A stretch of 49,638 nucleotides of DNA, taken from an uncultured Polycyclovorans sp. Lineage in GTDB: Bacteria; Pseudomonadota; Gammaproteobacteria; Nevskiales; Nevskiaceae. A model generated the notes under the pieces. It worked only from the letters and a program-made list of their open reading frames with translations, was not told where the DNA came from and made no database searches. The DNA lies in contig CAKZHZ010000065.1 in assembly GCA_936928855.1 (NCBI GenBank), positions 1 through 49,638 on the forward strand. Direction: 5' to 3'. Positions 24,306-32,691 of this stretch are shown piece by piece (position 1 is the stretch's first letter; the number at the start of each line of letters is the position of its first letter). The position numbers were made by a program, and so were the translations under genes.

Positions 24306-26075
24306 ATGAAAGCTCAGCTTACCGAATTGCTCTCCGGCGCCCTGCAGGCGCTGCTGGCCGACAGTGGCGTCGACGCGCCTGACATCCAGCTGGATGCCAC
24401 CCGCGAGGCGCGCTTCGGCGACCTGCAAACCAATCTGGCCTTGCAGCTCGCCAAGCCGCTGAAGCAGGCGCCGCGCCAGGTGGCCGAGCGGCTGGTCGGC
24501 TTGTTGCCGGCATCCCCGTTGCTGGCGCGGGTGGAGATCGCCGGTCCCGGCTTCATCAATTTCCATCTGGCGCCGGAGGCCTTCCAGGCGGTGGTGCCGC
24601 AGGTGCTGGCGGCCGGTGAACGGTACGGATTCGGCGACGCCGGCAGTCTTGGCCGCATCATGGTGGAGTTCGTCTCTGCCAACCCGACGGGCCCCATGCA
24701 TGTGGGGCACGGCCGCGGAGCCGCCTATGGCGATTCGGTCAGCAACCTGCTCGAAGCCGCCGGCTGGACGGTGCAGCGCGAGTACTACATCAACGACGCC
24801 GGGCGGCAGACCGATGTGCTGACCGTCAGTGTCTGGCTGCGGTATCTGCAGCGTTGCGGGCTGCAACTGCATTTTCCGCAGCGGGCCTATCCCGGCGACT
24901 ACATTCAGGCCACCGCTGAGCGTCTGCAGGCCGAGGTGGGCGACCAGGCGTGGCGCTGTTCCGGAGTCGAGGCCATGCCGGCCGATCCCGAGGCGGCTGA
25001 TGGCGCCGACGATGCAGAGCGGGCGCGGATCAAGCAGGCCCAGGAGGCCAATCTCGACGCCTGGATCCGGTTGGCGCGTGAGGGATTGGGCGCGGACTAT
25101 GAGCGCATCAAGCAGGCGGCACTGGCCGATCAGCTGGCCACCATCCGTGCCACGTTGGCAGCGTTCTCGGTGCGCTTCGACCAGTGGACCAGTGAAGCCG
25201 AGCTGGTCCGGCGCGGCGCAGTGCAGACCGCGCTAGACCGTTTGGCGGAGAAAGGGCTGACCTATACCCGCGACGGTGCGCTGTGGATGAAGACCGAGGC
25301 CTTCGGGGACGAGAAGGACCGCGTGCTGGTGAAGGCCGACGGCGCCGCCACCTACTACTGCAACGACCTCGCCTACCACGTCGACAAGCTCGATCGGGAC
25401 TGGCCGCGCCTGATGGATGTCTGGGGGGCGGACCACCATGGCTACATCGCACGCGTGCGGGCGGCCATTGAGGCCCTGACCGGCCGCAAGGACGCACTGG
25501 ATGTGCAGCTCATCCAGTTCGTCACCCTGTCGTCGGGCCGGATGGGCAAGCGCAGCGGAAATTTCGTCACCCTGCAGGATCTGATTGACGAAGTCGGCGC
25601 CGATGCCACCCGGTTCTTTTACCTGATGCGCTCGCACGAACAGCATCTGGAATTCGATCTCGACCTTGCGCGTTCCCGCAGCAACGACAACCCGGTCTAC
25701 TACGTGCAGTACGCGCATGCCCGACTGTGCAGTGTCGAGCGCCAGCTGGTCGAGCAAGGGGGGCGCTATGAGCGAGCCGCCGGCCTGGCGGCGCTGTCGC
25801 GGCTCGACAACGAGCACGAGAAGCGCTTGATGACCGCGCTGGCGCGGTTCCCCGAGGTGGTGCGCAGCGCGGCGGCGGATGTCGCCCCGCATCGACTGGC
25901 CTTCTATCTCAAGGACGAGCTGGCCGACGCCTTTCACAGCTACTACAACGCCCACAAGTTCCTGGGGGACGACACCGACCTGCAGGCGGCACGGCTCACC
26001 CTGTGTGAGGCCACCCGCAACGTGCTGGCCAGCGGTCTTCGTCTGCTGGGTGTGGCCGCACCGGAGCAGATGTAA
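24306..26075 (+). CDS. argS: Arginyl-tRNA synthetase
   Basis: This 589-residue class Ia synthetase has the Arg_tRNA_synt_N domain (residues 1-90), then the HIGH-type motif in 'PTGPMHVGHGRGAAYGD' near 128. 'LVKADGAATYYCNDLAYH' is the conserved ArgS core. The KMSK loop is replaced by 'GRMGKRSGNF' near 413, as in many ArgS enzymes that compensate elsewhere. The C-terminal DALR anticodon-binding domain ends in 'LRLLGVAAPEQM', also family-typical. The ATG at 24306 follows hemY by 17 bases. Its TAA overlaps the next ATG (TAATG). Confidence 0.97.
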   Translation: MKAQLTELLSGALQALLADSGVDAPDIQLDATREARFGDLQTNLALQLAKPLKQAPRQVAERLVGLLPASPLLARVEIAGPGFINFHLAPEAFQAVVPQVLAAGERYGFGDAGSLGRIMVEFVSANPTGPMHVGHGRGAAYGDSVSNLLEAAGWTVQREYYINDAGRQTDVLTVSVWLRYLQRCGLQLHFPQRAYPGDYIQATAERLQAEVGDQAWRCSGVEAMPADPEAADGADDAERARIKQAQEANLDAWIRLAREGLGADYERIKQAALADQLATIRATLAAFSVRFDQWTSEAELVRRGAVQTALDRLAEKGLTYTRDGALWMKTEAFGDEKDRVLVKADGAATYYCNDLAYHVDKLDRDWPRLMDVWGADHHGYIARVRAAIEALTGRKDALDVQLIQFVTLSSGRMGKRSGNFVTLQDLIDEVGADATRFFYLMRSHEQHLEFDLDLARSRSNDNPVYYVQYAHARLCSVERQLVEQGGRYERAAGLAALSRLDNEHEKRLMTALARFPEVVRSAAADVAPHRLAFYLKDELADAFHSYYNAHKFLGDDTDLQAARLTLCEATRNVLASGLRLLGVAAPEQM

Positions 26076-26632
26076 TGGCACAACGCGATTACGGACAGCG
26101 CGCCGGTCAGCGACGCCCGCCGCCACGCCGGGGCGGTGGCGGCATGCCGGGTTGGATCTGGGGGGTGGTGGGCTTGTCGGTGGGCCTCGGAGTCGCCGCA
26201 CTGGTGTACATCAATCGGCCTGCGGGACCCATGCCGGGGCAGCGGGGGGCGCCGGTCGCGCGGGAAGGGCAGCGCCCCGCGCCGACGGCCAGCCCGGCAC
26301 CGCGGGCTTTTACCTTCTACGAACTGTTACCCAATCAGGAAGTGGTGGTGCCGGACGCTGCGGGTGACCGACCGGCAACCGCTCAGCCGGCGACACCCGA
26401 GCAGTACCTGATTCAGGTGGCCTCTTACCGCAATCCGGACGATGCCGACCGGCAGAAGGCCTCACTTGCGCTGCTGGGCCTGGAAGCGCGGGTGGAAACG
26501 GTCACCATCGACGGCCGTGAGACCTATTACCGCGTGCGGCTGGGGCCGCTCACCGGACTTGAGGCTGCCCAGAAGATGGTGGCGCAGCTCGACGAGAACG
26601 GCATCGACGCGCTGTTGGTGAAAGTGCGCTGA
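26075..26632 (+). CDS. SPOR-domain cell-division protein (FtsN/DedD-like)
   Basis: This 185-residue protein has a basic Arg/Gly/Pro cytoplasmic start, one transmembrane helix near residues 26-46 ('WIWGVVGLSVGLGVAALVYI'), a proline-rich periplasmic linker and a C-terminal SPOR domain (~107-183; 'YLIQVASYRNPDDADRQK', 'YYRVRLGPLTGLEAAQ'). SPOR domains bind denuded glycan at the septum. The location just after argS is where gammaproteobacteria keep an FtsN-like SPOR protein, so an FtsN function is likely but cannot be proved here. Confidence 0.87.
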   Translation: MAQRDYGQRAGQRRPPPRRGGGGMPGWIWGVVGLSVGLGVAALVYINRPAGPMPGQRGAPVAREGQRPAPTASPAPRAFTFYELLPNQEVVVPDAAGDRPATAQPATPEQYLIQVASYRNPDDADRQKASLALLGLEARVETVTIDGRETYYRVRLGPLTGLEAAQKMVAQLDENGIDALLVKVR

Positions 26633-26640
26633 ATCCGCCT

Positions 26641-26661
26641 GCGGCTCAGAAATTGAGCCGC
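26641..26661. terminator. Possible bidirectional hairpin between convergent genes
   Basis: An 8-bp perfect stem (26641-26648 with 26654-26661) and a five-base loop lie at the 3' ends of the SPOR gene and the convergent outer-membrane gene. There is no T run. Confidence 0.4.
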
Positions 26662-27293
26662 ACGCCAAGGCGCCCTTCACCGATCTCGTGGCGCAGGTTG
26701 CGGCTGTCGCTGCTATCGCGCGGCTGCTGGTAGCGCAGCTCGCTGAACAGCTGGACCTGCCGACTCAGCGGCACTTCACCGCGGACGGTGGCCTGAATGC
26801 CGCGGCCGGGGTGCAGCCGATCATCGTCGTCGATCAGATCGAGATCGACGTAGCCGATTTCGACCGAGGCCAGCAGATACGGTGTGAAGGCGCCGGCGAG
26901 CCCGGCATGCAGGCCGGCGCCGAGCGTGCGGGCGGTCTCGTTGCCGAGGGTCACGCTGGCGTCGGTGTGGATCAGTTCGAAGCGGCTGTAGAACGCCGTG
27001 GTGTTGACGACGCCGATGCCCAGGCGGGCCTGTTCGAACGTTTCGGCGCCGTGCAGACGCGACCATTCCGCGGCATAGAACACCGGTCCACTGTCGGGCC
27101 ACAGCACCAGCCGGGCGCCGTACCCGTCGATGTCGCGTTCCCGGGTTTCGACGCCTGAGGCGCGGTTGTCGTGGCGCACTTCCGCCACCGGGGTGCCGAA
27201 CAGGTCCACACTCCAGTCCATCGCCTGCGCGGGCAGGGCGACGGCAAGCGCGAGGCAGGACAGCCAGGGGGAGGGGGTGATCGGGGAGGTCAT
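26646..27293 (-). CDS. Outer-membrane beta-barrel hypothetical protein
   Basis: This 215-residue protein has a signal peptide ('SCLALAVALPAQAMD') and then eight or so alternating beta strands ('YGARLVLWPDSGPVFYAAEW', 'TPYLLASVEIGYVDLDLI'). It ends 'GRLGVRLNF' with the C-terminal Phe that targets BAM. It resembles small eight-stranded barrels of the OmpA/OmpW size class, but I do not recognise the family. It starts inside the end of mtfA (27290-27293 overlap), so it may be co-expressed with mtfA and uvrD. Confidence 0.6.
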   Translation of the reverse strand: MTSPITPSPWLSCLALAVALPAQAMDWSVDLFGTPVAEVRHDNRASGVETRERDIDGYGARLVLWPDSGPVFYAAEWSRLHGAETFEQARLGIGVVNTTAFYSRFELIHTDASVTLGNETARTLGAGLHAGLAGAFTPYLLASVEIGYVDLDLIDDDDRLHPGRGIQATVRGEVPLSRQVQLFSELRYQQPRDSSDSRNLRHEIGEGRLGVRLNF

Positions 27294-28132
27294 GCGGCGG
27301 ACTCCGGGTCGGTGTCATGCGCCCGGGGCCACTGCAGACGCGCGGTGTCCAGGCCGAAGGTGTCGCGGAACAGCGTATACAGCGCGGGGTGATGCCGCTG
27401 CAAGGCGGCACCCTGTTGGAAGTAGGCTTCGGTCACGACGCCGAAGAACTCTTCCGGTGACGTCGCGCCATAGGGGTCCAGCACCGGTGGGCGCCGATGG
27501 CGCCGCAGCTGATCGAACGCCTGCTGCATCACCTCGGCCCAGCGGCTGCGGTCGCGCCACGGCGGGGCGCCGCTGGCGTCGGTCGATTCGTCGTCGAGCT
27601 GGTGAGCGAATTCGTGCACCACCACGTTCACCGGGTCTCCCTGCAGTGCCGCTTCGACATCCGACCACGACAGGATGACGCGCTCCGCATCCCAGCTTTC
27701 GCCGATATGCTCGACCGGCTGATCCGACACCAGGCCATATTCGTCGGGCTCGGTTTGCGGCACCAGGAACGGCTCGGGGTACACCAGCACGCTTTTCAGC
27801 CGGGGGTAGGGGGGTGCGGATCCGCGCAGGTACAGCAGGCAGGCATAGCCCGCCACCGTGAGGCGGACCTGGGCGTCCACCCAGAATTCGTTGCAACCGA
27901 TGAAGCGGACCCGGCCCCAGAAAGCTTCCACCAGGCCGTGCCAGTGACGCCGCTGATCGTCGTCCAGTAACACCGCATGCGGCAGGGCGTCCAGCCGCGC
28001 CTTCCAGTCCGCCGGCAAGGGGGGCGGGCCACTGGGGCCGATGTTGCGGCGCAGGGCGAACAGCGGCCCGAGGATCAGCGTCAGGGCAGCCAGTGCGATC
28101 CACAGGCCGTAACTGGCGACATCGCCATTCAT
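27290..28132 (-). CDS. mtfA: MtfA-type zinc peptidase
   Basis: This 280-residue M90 peptidase carries the zinc motif 'HEFAHQLDDE' near residue 172, and the third ligand is a Glu in 'FGVVTEAYFQ' near 240. In E. coli, MtfA binds the repressor Mlc and so affects glucose PTS expression; in other species the target is unknown. An N-terminal transmembrane helix ('YGLWIALAALTLILGPLFAL') is present, as in many proteobacterial versions but not in E. coli. The start ATG at 28132 overlaps the uvrD stop (28129). Confidence 0.88.
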   Translation of the reverse strand: MNGDVASYGLWIALAALTLILGPLFALRRNIGPSGPPPLPADWKARLDALPHAVLLDDDQRRHWHGLVEAFWGRVRFIGCNEFWVDAQVRLTVAGYACLLYLRGSAPPYPRLKSVLVYPEPFLVPQTEPDEYGLVSDQPVEHIGESWDAERVILSWSDVEAALQGDPVNVVVHEFAHQLDDESTDASGAPPWRDRSRWAEVMQQAFDQLRRHRRPPVLDPYGATSPEEFFGVVTEAYFQQGAALQRHHPALYTLFRDTFGLDTARLQWPRAHDTDPESAA

Positions 28133-30327
28133 GCCGCGTCCAGCCGGGCATAGGCCAGCATCAGCCACTTGTGGCCGGCCTGTTTGAAATTGACCTCGAC
28201 CCGTGCGCCTGCGCCGCTGCCGTCGAAGTTGAGGACGGTGCCCTCGCCGAACTTGCTGTGCCGTACCCGCATGCCGATGGCAAGGCCGTGATCGGGCGGT
28301 GGCATCACGCTGCCACCGTTGCCTCGCAGCAGATCGGGGCGCGGGACGCCGCCGCCCGGCGTCGACCGCAGCACGCCGGCCCGGGGGCGGGTTTCCACCA
28401 GGCAGTCCGCCGGCAACTCACGGATGAACTGGGAGGGGGGGCTGCTCTGCGGAATGCCGTGGATGCGGCGGCTCTCGGCATGGCTGAGGTAGAGTTGCTG
28501 GCGCGCACGGGTGATGCCGACGTAGCAGAGCCTGCGCTCCTCTTCGAGATTGCCCTCGTCGACTGTCCGCTGGCTGGGAAACAATCCCTGCTCCACGCCG
28601 ACCAGGAACACCACGGGAAACTCGAGGCCCTTGGCGGCGTGCAGCGTCATCAGCTGGACACAGTCTTCGCCCGGACCCGACTGGGCCTCGCCCGCTTCCA
28701 GTGCGGCGTGGGTGAGAAACGTGGTCAGCGGATCGAATTCCGGTACCTCCTCCGGATCCGGCTCGAAGCTGCGGGCGGCATTGACCAGCTCTTCCAGGTT
28801 CTCCAGCCGCGCTTCCGCCAGTTCGCCCTTGTCCTTCTCGTAGTGGGCGCGCAGGCCGCTGTGCTCCAGCACTTGCGCGATGACGTCGCCCAGCGGCTGC
28901 TCGCGGGTGTCCCGTGCCAGGCGGTCGATGATCTCCACAAACGCGGCCACCGGCTTGGCAGTGCGTCCGAGCGAGGGCGCGGTGCCCTCGGCGGCCACCC
29001 GCCACATTGACACCTGCTGTGTCCGGGCCTGTTCGCGGATGCGGGCCAGCGAGGTGGCGCCGATGCCGCGCGGGGGCGTGCCGACGGCACGCTCGAAGCT
29101 GACATCATCGTCACGGTTGTGCAGCAGACGAAGCCAGGCCATGGCGTCCTTGATCTCGGCCCGCTCGAAGAAGCGCAGCCCGCCATGGATGCGATAGGGC
29201 AGGCGGGCACGGATGAGGGTTTCCTCGAGCACGCGGGACTGCGCGCTGGTGCGGTAGAGCACGGCGAGGTCGCTGTAGCGGCAGCGGCCATCGAGGTGCT
29301 CGCGCATGCGGTTCACCACGAACTCGGCCTCGTCGTACTCATTGAAGGCGGCATAGAGCTGGATGGGTGCGCCGTCGTTGCCGTCGGTCCACAGTTCCTT
29401 CCCGAGTCGTCCGAGGTTGCGGGCGATGAGCCCGTTGGCGGCACGCAGAATGGTGCTGGTGGAGCGGTAGTTCTGCTCCAGCCGGATCACTTCGCAGCCC
29501 GGGAAGTCGCGGGTCAGTCGCATCATGTGCTCGACGCGCGCACCGCGCCAGCTGTAGATCGACTGATCGTCATCACCCACCGCGAACATCACGCCGTGGG
29601 AGCCGGCCAGCAGCCGCAGCCACTGGTATTGCAGGTGGTTGGTGTCCTGGAACTCATCGACCAGCACATGGCGGAAGCGGGCGCGGTAGTGGGCCTGGAT
29701 GTCGGGTACATCGCGGCACAGTTCGAAGGCGCGCAGCAGCAACTCCGCGAAATCCACCAGACCGGCCTGCTCGCACTGGTTCTGGTAGGCCTCATAGACC
29801 CGCTGGTGCTGGCGCTCGGTGTAGTCGCCGGTGTCCACCAGGTCACGCGGGCGCAGCCCTTCGTCCTTGCGGGCGTTGATCCAGCCGGTCACCGAGCGGG
29901 GCGGCCACTTCTCCTCCGGCATGTCCAACTGCTTCAACAGCCGCTTGACCATGCGCTGCTGGTCGTCGGCATCGAGGATCTGGAAGTTCTGAGGCAGCCG
30001 CGCCTCCTTCCAGTGCAGGCGCAGCATGCGGTGGGCGATGCCGTGAAAGGTGCCGACCCACAGCGCGCTGACCGGGACCCGGATCAGCTGTTCGATGCGG
30101 CCCCGCATCTCGGCGGCCGCCTTGTTGGTGAAGGTGACCGCCAGGATCGACTGCGGAGCGACCCCTTCGAGGGCCACCAGCCAGGCGATGCGGTGGGTCA
30201 GCACCCGGGTCTTGCCCGAGCCGGCGCCGGCCAGCACCAGACGGTGGGCCGACGGTGCCGACACCGCCTGCGCCTGGGCCGGATTGAGGTCGCCGAGTAG
30301 CTGGTGTCGCGCGTCAGTGAGGTCCAT
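28129..30327 (-). CDS. uvrD: DNA helicase II (UvrD)
   Basis: This superfamily 1A 3'-5' helicase for mismatch and nucleotide-excision repair has 732 residues. Motifs in order: Q-motif 'LNPAQAQAV', Walker A 'AGAGSGKTRVL' near 33, 'LVDEFQDTNHLQY' (motif II), 'VGDDDQSIYSWRGA' (III), 'RLEQNYRST' (IV), 'LMTLHAAKGLEFPVVF' (V), and 'EEERRLCYVGITRARQQL' (VI). The C-terminal Tudor-like fold that contacts RNA polymerase is kept ('GMRVRHSKFGEGTVLNFDG'). It starts 9 bases from the LysR gene stop on the same strand. Confidence 0.97.
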   Translation of the reverse strand: MDLTDARHQLLGDLNPAQAQAVSAPSAHRLVLAGAGSGKTRVLTHRIAWLVALEGVAPQSILAVTFTNKAAAEMRGRIEQLIRVPVSALWVGTFHGIAHRMLRLHWKEARLPQNFQILDADDQQRMVKRLLKQLDMPEEKWPPRSVTGWINARKDEGLRPRDLVDTGDYTERQHQRVYEAYQNQCEQAGLVDFAELLLRAFELCRDVPDIQAHYRARFRHVLVDEFQDTNHLQYQWLRLLAGSHGVMFAVGDDDQSIYSWRGARVEHMMRLTRDFPGCEVIRLEQNYRSTSTILRAANGLIARNLGRLGKELWTDGNDGAPIQLYAAFNEYDEAEFVVNRMREHLDGRCRYSDLAVLYRTSAQSRVLEETLIRARLPYRIHGGLRFFERAEIKDAMAWLRLLHNRDDDVSFERAVGTPPRGIGATSLARIREQARTQQVSMWRVAAEGTAPSLGRTAKPVAAFVEIIDRLARDTREQPLGDVIAQVLEHSGLRAHYEKDKGELAEARLENLEELVNAARSFEPDPEEVPEFDPLTTFLTHAALEAGEAQSGPGEDCVQLMTLHAAKGLEFPVVFLVGVEQGLFPSQRTVDEGNLEEERRLCYVGITRARQQLYLSHAESRRIHGIPQSSPPSQFIRELPADCLVETRPRAGVLRSTPGGGVPRPDLLRGNGGSVMPPPDHGLAIGMRVRHSKFGEGTVLNFDGSGAGARVEVNFKQAGHKWLMLAYARLDAA

Positions 30328-30336
30328 CGGCGAAGT

Positions 30337-31242
30337 TTACCGAGCCTCGGCGTGCAGCAGGTCGGGGCAGTTCTGAATGGCTTCGCGAAACCAGTTCAGC
30401 GCGCGCCCGTTCTCACCGCTGCGCCAGGCCAGACTGAGCGGCGCCGGTGCCCGGTTGTGCTCCACCTCGCGGCGCACCAGGCGGCCCTGATCGAGGTAGG
30501 GCTGCGCGAGGTGCAACGGCAGGAAACCGATCCCCAGCCCCGCCACCTGGGCCGCCAGTTTCGCGGTGACGGTAGGGACCACGAGGGTGGGCTGCCCGGG
30601 CTGGATGCCGCCGCTGCGGGTGGGAAGACGTCGCGACGAGTCGGCGGCCACCACCGCGCGGTAGTGCCCGATCTGCGCGACCGACAGGGGCTCCGGAAGG
30701 GGTGCCAGCGGGTGGTCGGGCGTCATGGCGAATACGAAGGGCACTTCCAGCAGGCGGCGGATGCCGAAGGGGAATCCACCCGGGGGATCGCCCGCGGCAC
30801 CGACCACGAGGTCGGCGCGGTGATCGATCAGGGCGTCCCAGGTGCCGCCGAAGATCTCGCGGGTGAGTTGCAACTGGGTGCCGCTGCGCAGGGCATCGAA
30901 TTGAAGAATCAGCGGAAACAGCCCCGTCAGCGGGATGATTTCGTCCACGGCGATGGTGAGGCGTGTTTCCCAGCCCTGACCACTGCGGCGCACGCGCTCT
31001 TCCAGGGTTTCGGCCTGGCACAGCAGTTCGCGTCCCTGCTCCAGCAGCAGCTGACCTGCCGGGGTGAGCACGGCGCGATGGCCGCTGCGATCGAACAGCT
31101 CGACCTCCAATTGGGACTCCAGCCGGCGCACGGTGTACGTCACCGCCGACGGCACGCGGTGCAGCGCCTCGGCGGCGCGGGCGAAGCTGCCATGGCGGTC
31201 GATGGCATCCAGGGTGCGCAAGGCGTCGAGGTCGATTTTCAT
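30337..31242 (-). CDS. LysR-type regulator divergent from pirin and azoreductase
   Basis: This 301-residue LysR protein has an N-terminal winged helix ('GSFARAAEALHRVPSAVTYT') and a type 2 periplasmic-binding-like effector domain. There is no OxyR-like cysteine pair. It is divergently transcribed from the pirin-azoR pair with a 102-base gap, the usual arrangement for a LysR protein that controls its divergent neighbours; regulators like this next to pirin and azoR often respond to quinones or electrophiles. The effector is not readable from the sequence. The first ATG overlaps one arm of an inverted repeat (31242-31260). Confidence 0.85.
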   Translation of the reverse strand: MKIDLDALRTLDAIDRHGSFARAAEALHRVPSAVTYTVRRLESQLEVELFDRSGHRAVLTPAGQLLLEQGRELLCQAETLEERVRRSGQGWETRLTIAVDEIIPLTGLFPLILQFDALRSGTQLQLTREIFGGTWDALIDHRADLVVGAAGDPPGGFPFGIRRLLEVPFVFAMTPDHPLAPLPEPLSVAQIGHYRAVVAADSSRRLPTRSGGIQPGQPTLVVPTVTAKLAAQVAGLGIGFLPLHLAQPYLDQGRLVRREVEHNRAPAPLSLAWRSGENGRALNWFREAIQNCPDLLHAEAR

Positions 31243-31260
31243 TCAGTCATATTGACTTAA
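31242..31260. promoter_or_regulatory. Candidate LysR operator in the LysR/pirin gap
   Basis: An inverted repeat AGTCA-TAT-TGACT (31245-31257) extends outward with one mismatch (TT...AA) to 19 bases in total. It sits right at the LysR start codon in the AT-rich divergent gap. TTGACT within it (31252-31257) could also be a -35 box for pirin. A shorter palindrome, TTCATGAA, is at 31280-31287. Confidence 0.4.
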
Positions 31261-31344
31261 ATCGACAAAACATTCCGATTTCATGAATGACTTGCGCGGG
31301 CTAGTCTGCCGTTCGTCCGTTTCCCGCATCTTCAGGAGGCCCCC

Positions 31345-32043
31345 ATGATCCAGACGTTTCCCGCCCGCCAGCGCGGGCATGTCCAGCACGACTGGCTCGA
31401 CAGCTGGCACAGCTTCTCCTTCGGCCAGTACTACAACCCGGATGCGATGGGCTTTGGTGCGCTGCGGGTGATCAACGAAGACCGAGTCGATCCGGCGGCG
31501 GGTTTCCCGCCGCACTCGCACCAGAACATGGAGATCCTCACCTACGTGCTGGAGGGTGCGTTGCGACATCGCGACTCCACCGGAGGCACCGGGGTGTTGC
31601 GGCCCGGCGAAATGCAGGTGATGAGTGCCGGGCGTGGCATCACCCACAGCGAGATGAACGACTCGCGGGTCGAGCCCGTGCATTTCCTGCAGATCTGGGT
31701 GGTGCCCGATCAGGTGGATCTGACGCCCGGGTATCAGCAGCAGCCGCTCGACGCGGCGGCGCTGCGGGCGGGCTGGCAGAAAGTGGCAGCGCCGCCAGGC
31801 GACGGCGCGCCATTCGATCTGCACCAGAACGCGCGGTTGTGGATGGCCTGGCCGGCGGCGGGGCAGCCCGGACCGCTGACGCTCGATCCCGCGCAACGCC
31901 ATTACCTGCATGTGGCCCGCGGATCGGTGCGTGTTGGTGATCAGCAACTGCGTGAGGGTGATGCGCTGGGTCTGCGGGATGTCGCCAGACTCGAGCTCAC
32001 CGCCGAATCCGATGCCGAGCTGCTGCTCTTTGCGCTCGCCTGA
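31345..32043 (+). CDS. Pirin family protein (YhhW-like)
   Basis: This 232-residue bicupin has the pirin signatures 'DWLDSWHSFSFGQYYNP' (residues ~14-30), 'FPPHSHQNMEILTYVLEG' and 'SAGRGITHSEMN'. The N-terminal cupin has the metal-binding His/His/His/Glu set (H in 'FPPHSHQN', 'ITHSE'). E. coli YhhW and YhaK are quercetinase or redox-sensing pirins; here the physiological substrate is not known. It is followed by azoR after 26 bases, so both may handle quinone or flavonoid-like electrophiles under the divergent LysR regulator. Confidence 0.9.
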   Translation: MIQTFPARQRGHVQHDWLDSWHSFSFGQYYNPDAMGFGALRVINEDRVDPAAGFPPHSHQNMEILTYVLEGALRHRDSTGGTGVLRPGEMQVMSAGRGITHSEMNDSRVEPVHFLQIWVVPDQVDLTPGYQQQPLDAAALRAGWQKVAAPPGDGAPFDLHQNARLWMAWPAAGQPGPLTLDPAQRHYLHVARGSVRVGDQQLREGDALGLRDVARLELTAESDAELLLFALA

Positions 32044-32069
32044 AGCCCCTTCCCACGGAGAACTGTTCG

Positions 32070-32669
32070 ATGAAGACCCTGCTCGTCACCTTCACCCCCC
32101 GTACCGGCTCGCATACCGCACGACTGGTGTCACATGCGCGCGGCCTGATGCGCGGAGAGGTGGAGACGCTCGACCTCGCGGCGCGGCCCGTCGCCGTGCT
32201 CGATACCATGGCGGTGGACGCCTACGTCAAGCGCAACTATGGCGGTCAGACGCTGACGCGGGAGGAGGCGGCTGCGCTCGCGGTGCAGGATGCCGATGTG
32301 GCACGGGTGCTGGCGGCCGATGTCTTGATCGTGGCCGCGCCGATGCACAACTTCTCCATGCCGGGGCCGCTCAAGGCCTACTTCGACGGCATCGTCCAGA
32401 AAGGGCGGACCTGGGAGGCGGATGCCCAGGGGCGCCGCGGCAGGATGGGAGGGCGCAAGGCCCTGGCGCTGTTTTCCTCCGGCGGGCGTTACGACGGAGA
32501 GGGTGCCCCCGATCACTTCACGCCGTTGGCCCGCACCCTGTTCCAGTTCATGGGCTTCAGCGAGGTGGCGGTGGTGTCCGCGCAGGGGACCAACCAGGAT
32601 GCCGGGGCGGCGGTCGCCAAGGCGATGGGCGACCTCGATGCGCTGCTGCCGGGCTGGTATGCCGGCTGA
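32070..32669 (+). CDS. azoR: FMN-dependent NADH:quinone/azo oxidoreductase
   Basis: This 199-residue flavodoxin-fold protein has 'TFTPRTGSHTARLVSHA' as its FMN phosphate loop, 'VAAPMHNFSMPGPLKAYFDG' near 90 and 'LFSSGGRYDG' near 140, all typical of the AzoR family. Such enzymes reduce quinones and azo dyes by two electrons with NAD(P)H. It forms a likely two-gene operon with pirin. A compact ribosome-binding site (CACGGAGAA) precedes the ATG. Confidence 0.88.
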   Translation: MKTLLVTFTPRTGSHTARLVSHARGLMRGEVETLDLAARPVAVLDTMAVDAYVKRNYGGQTLTREEAAALAVQDADVARVLAADVLIVAAPMHNFSMPGPLKAYFDGIVQKGRTWEADAQGRRGRMGGRKALALFSSGGRYDGEGAPDHFTPLARTLFQFMGFSEVAVVSAQGTNQDAGAAVAKAMGDLDALLPGWYAG

Positions 32670-32691
32670 CCCACCAGCGTCGGTGGGGTCA
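32667..32691. terminator. Hairpin at the azoR / DUF3187 convergence
   Basis: Arms 32667-32675 and 32682-32691 pair with one bulged base around a six-base loop. The left arm includes the azoR stop codon. No T run. Confidence 0.35.
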
